Shown here piece by piece: positions 10,409-19,900 of a stretch of 64,000 nucleotides of DNA. Origin of the DNA: Gamsiella multidivaricata (taxonomy: Eukaryota; Mortierellomycota; Mortierellomycetes; Mortierellales; Mortierellaceae). Every line of letters starts with the position of its first letter. Positions within the stretch are counted from its first letter, which is position 1. The translations under genes and the position numbers were made by a program. The stretch covers positions 186,001 through 250,000 of the forward strand of contig NW_026251728.1 of assembly GCF_025024155.1 (NCBI RefSeq). The letters run 5' to 3'. A model generated the notes under the pieces. That model was not told where the DNA came from, searched no databases, and worked only from the letters and a program-made list of their open reading frames with translations.

Positions 10409-11444
10409 GGTTAGTAAATGATATTTGGCTTTCGGCTGGTGCGTGGGTGTGGAGGTGGGCTCCTTTGGGATTTAATTTGATGCAAAGAAGGTATAGATAG
10501 ATACAAGATACAAAGGAAGAAAATAGACAATCTTGGTGAAAGAAAAGGAGTGCAGTGGATGGCGTTGAAGAAAGGATGTAAAGGTTGAGTAAAGGAAGGA
10601 AGGAAAGAAAGGGAAGGAAGAGAAGACAAAAGAGGGGACGGAGGCAGATGGTATTTAAAGGAGTGAACAAAACGCTTTGGACGCCTTTTCTATTGCCTCG
10701 TTCATGCGGCAGTCACTCAGTAAATTCATTATATCATCGTGATGCTCTGATACATCATCACCCGCAGGCAGACCCCACACAGCAAATGGCTCCCCCTGGA
10801 GCCCATGATGTCACCCTCCATTGCATTTTGCCACCAACTCTCGTACCTGGTACCCTGCTGCCTCTCTTACTACACGACCACGATTAGGGCCAGGAACCGG
10901 AAAAGGAGCCATTGTCACAACAAACCACTCAGATGCGCACCAATACGCTACTCTATACTTAGTATCGCGATGGCAGCAGGCAACAGCATTATTGTCGAGG
11001 ATGTCCGCTTTGCTCTTCCACGAGAACCGTCAAGCGATGAACAGTAGTTCTTCTCTTCCTCTCAACGTGTCTCCTTCTGGTCCCTGTACCAAAACTCCGC
11101 TCTTCGCCTCCAAACCTGTGCGGTCATGATGATATGCACACACACGCACCTTCAGCTCTTTCTTTCTTTTTTACTTTTCTTTTGCTATGTCGAGTGCGTC
11201 TCGTTCGTCATGGTCGTAAATAAAGTCGTCAATTGGCGATACGCTCATTGTCGTCCAACATTGCGGCTGCTTTAAGCCGTTAGTGCGAATGCATCCTTTT
11301 CCATCTTTTATTTGCGCGAGAAGACCCTGAGATGGATACGTTCTAACAATGCACGAGCGTATAAAAGGATGTGGTTATGCCCCTATTTTTCCGCTACCCA
11401 TAACAACTTTTTTTTTTTTTTTTTTTTTTTTTCCTTTCGGTGGC
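10409..11444. other. intergenic promoter region and 3' flank, no supported gene
   Basis: This lies upstream of the MAPEG-fusion gene and downstream of the GPI-type gene, both read leftward. Purine-rich GGAAGGAAAG tracts lie at 10585-10650. A run of about 25 T occurs at 11408-11432. No coding signal is convincing. Confidence 0.5.
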
Positions 11445-12035
11445 TCAAGCCAACACAGGAAAGTAGGCCAGCACAATACCAGCAACGACCGTGCACATCG
11501 TGACCGCCCCCATCGGCTGTCCCTCCTGATACACCTTCAATGTCGTCGCCGAACTCGGGTTCGTCGGCAACGATGTCCCAGTCGCGGTCATCGTCGTTGT
11601 CGTCGTCCGGGTCACCGTCTTTGTCACCGTTGTCGTCCCCAGTGGTCCAGAATTTCGGGAAAGGGCCTTACAGTAGGTATCCAAGCTCGATGACGACGGC
11701 GCCTGGTTGCTTCCAAAGACCATTTCGAGCTGATCCGTCTCAGTAAAACACTGCACACATGAGCTATAGAGCGTGAGGAACGTCCCTGTGCACTGGCATT
11801 CAGCCAGGATCGAGGTCGAGATCGAACCGTTCGAGGACTGACCGATTGAGTTCAGAATCGTCTGACACGGAGCAGTTGCGAACGCGGGCATGCAGGTGAC
11901 ACAGGATGCAGTGCTTGTTGGGAACTGGACTGCGTACGACTGCGAACGAACGGGAATTGGCAGGATGCAGGCGATAAGTAGCAGGGCCAGTACATCCAGG
12001 AGCAAGAGACGCGAAGATGGGTTATTAAGACTCAT
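11445..12035 (-). CDS. GPI-anchored-type cell-surface protein, Cys-rich and Ser/Thr-rich
   Basis: Single-exon gene for 196 residues. The ATG at 12035 (MSLNNPSSR) is chosen because it directly precedes a strong signal peptide (LLLLDVLALLLIACILPIPVR, cleavage near RSQS); a longer frame starts at 12128 but lies in the leader. The mature domain (about 35-130) has about nine cysteines in CxxC-type spacing (CVTCMPAF, CQCTG, SSCVQC). It is followed by a Ser/Thr-rich stalk (TTTVTKTVTRTTTTTMTATG) and a hydrophobic C-terminus (VTMCTVVAGIVLAYFPVLA) as in GPI precursors. It probably resides in the plasma membrane or wall. No enzymatic motif is seen. Confidence 0.85.
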   Translation of the reverse strand: MSLNNPSSRLLLLDVLALLLIACILPIPVRSQSYAVQFPTSTASCVTCMPAFATAPCQTILNSIGQSSNGSISTSILAECQCTGTFLTLYSSCVQCFTETDQLEMVFGSNQAPSSSSLDTYCKALSRNSGPLGTTTVTKTVTRTTTTTMTATGTSLPTNPSSATTLKVYQEGQPMGAVTMCTVVAGIVLAYFPVLA

Positions 12036-12126
12036 TTGGTTCGTGTTGGTGTATGAGTTTTTGGAAAGATAACTTTGTAGAGTGTTGCACAGGATCGCTC
12101 TTTTGTACATCCGCGGCTGTGTGTGC

Positions 12127-12134
12127 ATTTATAG
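12127..12134 (-). promoter_or_regulatory. TATA box of the GPI-type gene
   Basis: The minus strand reads GCCGCTATAAATGC about 95 nt before the ATG at 12035. Confidence 0.55.
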
Positions 12135-12408
12135 CGGCAAGTGAGAATAGAGAGCCTTAAAAAGATCAATGCTATACGAGTGCAATGGGTACCGATTGTG
12201 CTGCATGCGCAAGGATACCTCTGGAGACACGGAGTGGGATAGTGATCAGTTATCGCAGATATTGCTAAGGACGGGCAGTAACCAGCAGCGACCCAATCCA
12301 TTGCGTCCAAGTCACCCTGATATTTGTCCGGAGCAGCTATGAGCTGAGTGATATCTGACGATTGATGAATCTCATCTCTCCGAATTGTTTGAACAACAAA
12401 TAAAAAGC

Positions 12409-12478
12409 GTTGATGCCGCGTAGACTTTTTTTTTTTATAACCAGGACCCATGGGGACGTATGTTGATGCCGCGTAGAC
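12409..12478. repeat. 17-bp direct repeat flanking a short A-tailed insert
   Basis: GTTGATGCCGCGTAGAC occurs at 12409-12425 and again at 12462-12478. Between them lie 36 nt starting with 11 T, i.e. on the minus strand a 25-nt sequence ending in 11 A. This has the form of a target-site duplication around a severely 5'-truncated retroposed transcript. Confidence 0.7.
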
Positions 12479-12496
12479 ATCGGCGAGGATCCCTAC

Positions 12497-12499
<3 letters not shown>

Positions 12500-12531
<32 letters not shown>
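12500..12531. repeat. poly(T) run of about 32
   Basis: The longest homopolymer run in the window. Flanks (CCTACAAC / AACGAGAACC) show no clear duplication. Confidence 0.9.
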
Positions 12532-12534
<3 letters not shown>

Positions 12535-14292
12535 GAGAACCCTACTAGGAAATACATTGTATGCTGGAAATAAGGAGTTGGGGTATAAAGAGGGAGTGAA
12601 GCACGCGGACATGTGCCCGGGCAATACGCTGAATATGCTGGCGACAGGTCCCTTGCCGGGAATACCCGCAAAAGTTCTCTCCGGAGGGCAGCAGTTCTCA
12701 CAGGCTCAACCCTCCAAGCGCCCTTTTTGGTTCTGTTTTTTTTTTGTTTTCGCACGCCTCAGGTTCCGAAACATGCGAAATGGGATCACCTGCCATGAGT
12801 TTTATGCTTCACTTTTTTTGTTTTCGCACGTTAAAAATTCAGGGTCCATTAACGTCCGTGAGCAGCAACGCTAGAGTACAAGTGTATAGGAAATGAACGG
12901 CATAGTGCCGTGTATCTCACTCAGCCAAGGACACGATGGTGTTTCCCGAGCAAACATATTTTACACTATCGTGTACGAGGCGCGTGCAGAAGAGGGCCTC
13001 TTGTATTTCATTCAGGTGGAGGTAGGGCCGTGCCTCGCCACCGGGTCGTACACGGTCCATTTGCTCTGCTCAGACATCGACCTTGGCTGATATACACCCT
13101 GCCCTCAAGAACAAGAGGAGCTTTCAGTATGGCGTTCGCGCAATGAGCAGGACACATGTGGAAATGCACTCTTTAGAGACAGAATAGGTCTATTGAGTAG
13201 AAAGTACTGGAGAGAAGATCAATTGGATAGGGAAATCTATTGGACAAAACAGGCTGTTGAGTTTGTCGACTGAGCCCCTTGTGTTTGGTCTGCATGCGCA
13301 AAAGGTGCATGAGCGACAATGCTGTGGACGTGCTCAGCTTCGATGTACGCGTTGTTGCCATTGCTACTGGTATTGCCGCTCTTGCTGCTGCTCTTGCTAC
13401 TCTCGTTGCTGCTGTCGTCGTGGTCCTGTTCACGCTTGAATTTGTCTCTGTATACTGTCTGCGGAGTCCACTGCCACAAGGCAGATTAATAAAGATACGT
13501 CTTTCCTCAGAGGTACCTGCTATATACTCCTTGTGGCAGATTGAATAACAAGCAAGTGAAGCAACCAACGTCCAGGTAGTCTTCCTCTCTTCCTCTCTTC
13601 CTCTTTTTTTTCTGCACGGAAGTGTATGCATAAAAAGAAGGTTGGTGTTCTTTTGCCTCAACCGTTATCAGAGATTGGGCGTTTCCTTTTTGAGTTAGGT
13701 TTAACCTCATTTGGCTATATCCAACCCATGGATCACTGTTACTTCTGCACGCTGCTTTCCTCGATAGTGCTGCTCCTCTGCCCTGTACCGCTCCACCCAC
13801 ACGTCTCTTGCATTGCACCGATGAGGGTCGACTGCCACACTTGCTCGTCTTCTTCTTGTGCGTCAATGATCATTTCTGATCGACAACGAGAAAGACAGAG
13901 ACAGACAGAGACAGAGTCAGGTACAGGGGATTTCCTGCTGGACAAAATCTAGCGTCTGTCAAAAGCATTTCCCAGCAGCTGACTCTTCCGCCTTTTCTTT
14001 TGGCACCCGTCCCGCTGTTCCTTATGCTTCATACTCCATGTTCCATGTCCCATATGTCATTCGCTAGTCTTTATGCTCTATTCTTTACTCTCTGCTCTCG
14101 GTATTCTTCATATTCTCCACAGTGGCCATAGTATTGCAGCATTCTATGGTCCAGTGATCTTCGGATTTTGCATTTTGAGCCCAAAGCGCGTCCGCAATGC
14201 TAACGAGCCAATAAATCTAGAATAAGCTGAACTGAACTGAATAAGACTGAATAAACCTGGACACCGTCAACTCCGGGTGCTTTTCATCGAGT
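12532..14292. other. intergenic stretch, one doubtful small frame
   Basis: No recognised gene. The only frame of note is 13237-13479 on the minus strand (listed separately). Composition is mixed, with short CT- and AG-rich tracts. Confidence 0.45.
13237..13479 (-). CDS. possible small hydrophilic protein
   Basis: An 80-codon frame beginning MWQWTPQTVYRDKFKREQ and continuing with a Ser/Asn/Lys-rich middle (SSNESSKSSSKSGNTSSNGN) and a His/Ala-containing end. Codon use is plausible and the acidic/basic N-terminal patch is not random-looking. There is no known domain, no intron, and a competing hydrophobic frame lies on the other strand. It may be a short stress-type protein or chance. Confidence 0.3.
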   Translation of the reverse strand: MWQWTPQTVYRDKFKREQDHDDSSNESSKSSSKSGNTSSNGNNAYIEAEHVHSIVAHAPFAHADQTQGAQSTNSTACFVQ

Positions 14293-14339
14293 GTGCATAT
14301 TCCCAAAGCAAGAAGCACAGGCCATATAAACCCTGGTTC

Positions 14340-14420
14340 CCCCTACCTTTGTTCCTCATACTCTCATACTCTCACACTCTCACACTCGCACACTCCCTCA
14401 CTCTTTCTTTCCAGCCCTTT
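14340..14420 (+). promoter_or_regulatory. CT-rich leader upstream of the Dicer-like relic
   Basis: Imperfect (CTCACACT)n-type tract followed by CT/CA-rich sequence up to the ATG at 14488. This is the usual look of fungal 5' leaders and suggests the relic kept its promoter. Confidence 0.4.
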
Positions 14421-14487
14421 GTATCTCTTCAAAGCACCATCACTTCAACCACTTCATACATCCTCACCTCCACTGCCACAGACCATC

Positions 14488-16600
14488 ATGGACGCCACCG
14501 CTCTCACCCCTACCATCGCTGCATATATTGTTGCGACAGCCGACCCAGTCTATGTTAACGCGCAGCTTGCCCTGCCGCTCCTCACACAGACTGCTGAAAG
14601 GATACGCAAGGAACACCGTGGCCAGGTTACCCGTCCTATCAGCACCGCAACTGGATGTGCTTCTCTATCTCCACACTCACCTACGCTCACCCAAACTCAC
14701 ACATATATCTCAATCGTGTCCATCCTCGTCTTCTTTTGCAGGGTGTCGTCCTGTTCTTCGTACCAGACACGCGTGCTCTCCATCCCAGCCTGGACCTCTC
14801 CTACCAGAACAACGGTGTCAAGATCACAATCGTCTGGGACACTTCAGAGACGGTCAACACCCAGGCGTGGCAAGCACTTTCAGTGGCGTTCGAGGTCATA
14901 GTCGCCTCTGTCGAGACCGCAGTCGGCCTTCTGAGGCATCCGTTGGTGCAAGTTCGAGTAGTAAGTTCTATCCTTCCATGTCCGCACAAACGTACGCCAG
15001 CAAGGAAACAACATGGACTGGGTTACATGTAAAGTTGAAAATGTCGCTTGCTTCTCTAATGATAATGATTTTGCACGTCTTTGACTAAATTGTCCGCCAA
15101 AAAAAAAAAAAAAAAAAAAAAGCGGCACCTGTCGAGCTTCGATCTGTCGGGATCAGGACGGCTAGGACCCTTGCTTGCATGCTTTCGCATAGTTCCAGAG
15201 TTTGAGCTTCCGAACGAGATTGTTGGAAGGGCATGGACCCACCTTCTGCACGCTCGTGTCGTTACCGCCCTTGATGACCGTGCCATGTGGTTGGAGCAAC
15301 ACCTACACGATCGGATCGTCTGGTATAATGTCGGAGTGGGGGAGCATGATTCTCACACTGTTTACCAAGCTAGTATTTCCTCCAGAGATAGGGAGATCTG
15401 CCGCGAGCTTTGGAGTTCCTGCAGGCATCATGGGTTTGAGTCAGTGGGTGAGGCGTTTGAATACGCGGTGATAGAGCTCAATCCATGATGTGTGACCAGG
15501 GCTTGGCGCTCCGCACTGCAGGGCTTCACGGCCAGAACGATGAGTACGGTGTCAGCGTCGAATCATGAGGGTCGTCAAGTAATTGACAACTTAATGGGCA
15601 TTGCAGACACACTCGACCTGACGCCGCAAGGGAAGCTCGCGCTCCGAGGCAAGCTGGATGGACTGATCGGGGTCCTTCATTCATATCGTAACGAAACTAA
15701 TGGCTTTTGCGGGGTCGTCCTCGTCGAACGCGAAGTTACAGCGTGCGTTTTGAAAGAGTTCCTAGCGCAATTCGGACAGAAGTTTGGCCTAGACTTCATG
15801 CGACCCTCGCTGCTCGCTGGCCGTCGGATTAGGAAGGCGGATGCTGGTGGGTGCCGCGAGTAGGCTGAAAGGGAAAGGCATGCGATCGAGGGCTTTCACC
15901 GGGGTGACGAAAATCTCTTGATTGCTTCAGAGGCTAACGGAGAGTTCGTCATGGAAGCCGCTCACTTTACCCTAGTTGTCAGGTATGTTCCTCAAAATCT
16001 ACTGTTCACCGAGCCAAGTGGCCGAATTGAGACAGGCAAGCTGAGCTAGCTTTTTTCCATTGCTCTGTCTGCATCCATTATAGGTTTAATTTGAAGGACA
16101 ACGATCTCGACGCGTATGTCAGGTCTCGCTCGCGAACTCGAGACCAGACAAAGGATATTGTCGTGTTGCGATCATGCAGTAACATATCCCATCCCAAGCC
16201 CCATGTCGGTCTGCAGCTGGCTCCCGCAGGCTCTGGTGCCGTGGGCACTGCATTCCTGAAGCTTTTAGTCTCCTTGGACCTCTTTGTCCGTGATTTGACC
16301 AAGGACCAACATGTACTAACGCAAGACAAGGACAAGAAGTTGGCGAATAAGGCGCTCTTAGTCAAGAGTAACCACGTACAGACGGCGAAGACGGCCCTGG
16401 GACAGGCTTATCTCGAGGGCTTTTTGGAGGACACCCTAATGGAGGTTGGACACCTCGTCAATCCGTTCCAAAGTATCAGTTCCTGGGAAGATTTCGCAGT
16501 CCTTTACGACAGCGTCAAGACCAGAGTGCCCGGGCATTCGCTCTCTCCTGGAATACGGTGGTTTGAGGACCTTCAGGCTGTCGAGTACGCCATTGGCTAG
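14488..16600 (+). pseudogene. decayed Dicer-like helicase/RNase III gene
   Basis: Reconstructed exons are 14488-14625, 14742-14960, 15123-15982 and 16084-16600. Two in-frame stops remain (TGA 15486-15488, TAG 15861-15863), with homology continuing in the same frame past each. Exon 1 to 2 reads ALPLLTQTAERIRKEHRGQ then GVVLFFVP, the start of a Dicer DExD helicase, but the Walker A position reads ADPVYVNAQ instead of TGSGKT and no DECH box is found. Exon 3 contains the linker and helicase-C start (FCGVVLVEREVTACVLKEFL) and HRGDENLLIAS. Exon 4 gives FNLKDNDLDAYVRSRSRTR, a degenerate Q-S-R-G-R-A-R motif VI. It then jumps to an RNase III-like segment (VGTAFLKLLVSLDLF) lacking the catalytic E/D; the dimerisation and PAZ regions are absent. 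Intron 2 ends in a 23-A run instead of a pyrimidine tract. No enzymatic activity is expected. Confidence 0.75.
15099..15121. repeat. poly(A) run inside the Dicer-like relic
   Basis: A run of about 23 A directly before the inferred acceptor AG at 15121-15122. It probably spoils normal splice-site recognition. Confidence 0.85.
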
Positions 16601-16968
16601 GCAAGGGTGAGGAACGACATTCTGAGACTGAACATCCGGACTTGTGAAAGTCATTAGATGACAGTTGGAAGCATCTGTTGGATGATGATAAGCTCAGAGA
16701 GGGCAAGGAGGAGGAGGGGGGGAGAGGGGGGGAGAGGGGCACTAAGGACGGAGGGATATTGTACTTCATCTCCCTATAAATGATGTTTTTTCAATCAATT
16801 TATATTAGGCGCAAACGATCTGAAGGACGCGCCGAAGATTCATATTCGCATATTTTCAGGTACAAGAGTTGGCTTTATTTTTCTAGACATTCGGTAGTGT
16901 GCAAGACCATGGCGTACCATAGCCGTGGTAGTAAGGGGAGGTGTGTTGTTTTGTTGCTGCGATAGTCA
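16601..16968. other. convergent intergenic spacer
   Basis: Spacer between the Dicer-like relic (plus) and SLA1 (minus). It contains a purine tract (GGAGGAGGGGGGAGAGGG near 16708) and no coding signal. Confidence 0.5.
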
Positions 16969-19900
16969 TTACCAGTTCCTGTTGAACTGTCCGTTGTTGT
17001 TCATGTTGTTCATGTTGTTCATGTTGTTCATGTTGTTCATGTTGTTCATATTGTTCATGCCCGTCATCTGAGGATTCATGCCCGTCATTTGAGGGTTCAT
17101 GCCTCCCATGCCTCCCATGCCTCCCATGCCACCGTTCATACCTCCCATGTTATTGTTGCCCATGCCTGTCATCTGCGGCGTAACACCCATTCCACCCATG
17201 TTATTCATACCTCCCATACCCATGCTTCCCATACCTCCTCCGCTCATACCGCCCATGTTGTTGTTCATGCCTCCCAAGCCGGTCATCTGGTTATTCATGC
17301 CTCCCATGCCGGTCATGTTGCTGTTCATACCGCCCATACCGGTCATATTGCTGTTCATGCCTCCTCCGAGTCCACCTCCGAGACCGCCGCTCATGCCTCC
17401 GCTCATGCCTCCGCTCATTGATCCCATTCCGGTCATCTGGTTGTTCATGCCTCCCATGTTGTTGTTATTATTGTTGAAGCCGCCAAGACCAGACGAGGTA
17501 GGAGGTCGCATGTATGAGGATGACATGGGAAGTTGGCCTGTAGCTTGGACCTGGAGTGGGGTCAAACTGCTGTTGGATGATGATGAGTTCATGCTGCTCA
17601 AGGCGTTGTTGTTGTTGTTGTTATTATTGTTGTTGTTGTTCATGCCGCCGAAACTGCTTCCAAGACCGCCGCCGCCAAAGCTGGACGAAGAAGGTGTCTG
17701 AAGAATTCGTGACTGGCCCATGGGCGATGAGCTGAACGTATTCGACAAGGAGGGCGACTTGTTGAAGGTGTTCATACCGGTCATGTTGTTGTTCAGCCCG
17801 CTGCCGAGACCACCGGTGTTCATGCTGTTCATGCCAGTCATGTTGCTGTTGAGGTTGTTCATCCCTGTCATATTGTTATTCAGGCCGCCCATATTGTTAT
17901 TGTTCATGCCAGTCATCATAGGCGACTGAAACTGGGGACTTTTGTTGATGTTACTGTTCATGTTCATGCTGTTAATCGCGCTCAGCGTATTGAGGCTCGG
18001 TCCACTGCTGCTGTTGTTCATGCCAGTTATAGCAGGAGTTTGAAACTGAGGCGTCTGCATCGGCTGTGAAACGCGGTTCAGCGGTAACATGTTGTTGTTG
18101 TTGTTCATGCCGGTCATATTGTTGCTCATGCCAGTCATATTGCTGTTCATGCCGGTCATATTATTGTTCATGCCGGTCATATTGTTGCCCATGCCAGTCA
18201 TATTGCTGTTCATGCCGGTCATATTGTTATTGATACCATTCATGTTGTTGCCCATGCCCGTCATGTTACTGTTGATGCCTGTCCTCATGGTGTTGAGCGT
18301 GTTCATGTTGTTGTTATTGAAGCCGGTAGTCATACTGGTCTGCATTGGTGGTGGTGGGGGAGGAGGTCCCTGGCTCATGTTGCGGTTGATGAAGGGAGCA
18401 GGGACAGGAGGCGCCGATCTAGCTGCCATGATTGGAGGCGGCCTTGGAGGAGCTCCAGTAGGGTTGACAGTGATCGCTCCAATGCCGAAGGGATTGGCAG
18501 GTGCTGTAATAGACAATAAAAAACTAATGATTAGCAGCTGCAGATAAAGCTGAAGAGGAAAAAAACATTTCTCAAATAAAGTCTTGTCGATCATGGGAAA
18601 CTTACTGGCATTGACCCAGCTTGCCTTGCCAGTGGGCTGGCTAGAAATACCGGTCATTTGAGGGTTCATGCCAGTCATCATCTGCTGTTGCATCGTAGGA
18701 AGACCCATCGATGCCGTGCTAAATGTTGGCTGAGGTGCATTCTGCTGTCCAGTGGGATGTGTTGGGACAAAGCGAAGTGGTCCTGTGGGGTTGACAGGCA
18801 CCAAGGGTGCAGGCAATCTTCCGGACGAGACTGGCGGTGGAGGGGCCATGCGGCGAATGGTCTGCATGAGCTGCTGGTTCTGGTTCGCCTGCTGGACAAC
18901 AGCTTGCTGGAGCATCTGCTGCTGCTGTTTCACCTGCTCCAATTCTTTCTTGACATTATCCGACTCCTGCTTCTCCTTGATCTTCTGCATTTGCTGCTTA
19001 ACCTTCTCGGCTTCTTCAGCCTGGGACAGTTTGATTGCCTCCAATGAGCCGGGAACAGGTGTCGAAGGCTTGGCAGCAGGGGCTGGTGATGGAGGAGCTG
19101 GCGAAGGCGCCAGGGGCGCAGACAATCCAAGAGAGCCGAGGGAGCTGCTGCTGTCAGTCCTGCCTGGCGCACTGGGTCTGGGACGCCCGGCAGGAGAGGA
19201 GGCTTCTTTTGCCTCCTTCTTGGGGGAGCTGGGCTTGGCTGATTCCTCCTCTGGTTCAATCACCTTTGGTGCTGTGGTTGACGCAAACTTCTCGATCCAC
19301 TCATCCTCGTTGTCGCGGTTCTGAATCTTCCAGTTGTCATAGTCAAAGCCAAGGAGTTTGGGATCACGAACCTCCCAAGCATCATCATCAAAAGCTAGGT
19401 CAGCTGCAGAAGTGCTGGTCGCAGGCTTCGAGGCCGTTGATTGCTTGCCTTTGAATGACGAGGGAGAAGCCTTTGGGGTGTTGCTGAGGGCAGTGCCGAT
19501 CTTTGTGAACTCTGATGCATCAATAGTCTTGGGTGCAGAAGTTGTTGCTTTAGGTCTCGTGTCTGTGAAAACATGAGAGAAAGCCGTTAGCTATCGATGC
19601 CCATTTGGATTGAGTTGTCTTCCAAAGCATGATCTCAGCTTGAATCATTATGTCCACTTACTCTTACGCTGAGGTGTATCGTTCTTCTTGCCAAAGACAG
19701 GGGTGCGGTTGGTAGCGTTCTCGCGCTCCTGCAGCTCACGGGCAAACTGCTCGTCAGCTAATTCCTGCTGTCTACGCTGTTCAGCCAAGGAGGCTCCAGA
19801 TGTTCGAGCAATCGACACTTCATCAGCCTGCATCTTCATAGCCATCTCGCGGTCATCTACCACATCAACTCCGCCGTGAGATCCTGCAAAGCTGACAGAT

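Noticed and set aside
12500..12531. Poly(T) run as the tail of a retroposed gene
   Set aside because: Unlike the insert at 12426-12461, no target-site duplication or transcript-like body is visible next to it.
13279..13548. Hydrophobic plus-strand frame (Ala/Val-rich) that looks like a membrane protein
   Set aside because: It is the complement of a Ser/Asn/Lys-rich minus-strand frame; GCT/GCA-rich repeats on one strand create apparent membrane helices on the other.
17099..18547. Long plus-strand frames with Met/Pro/Leu repeats
   Set aside because: Antisense shadow of the SLA1 repeat region.
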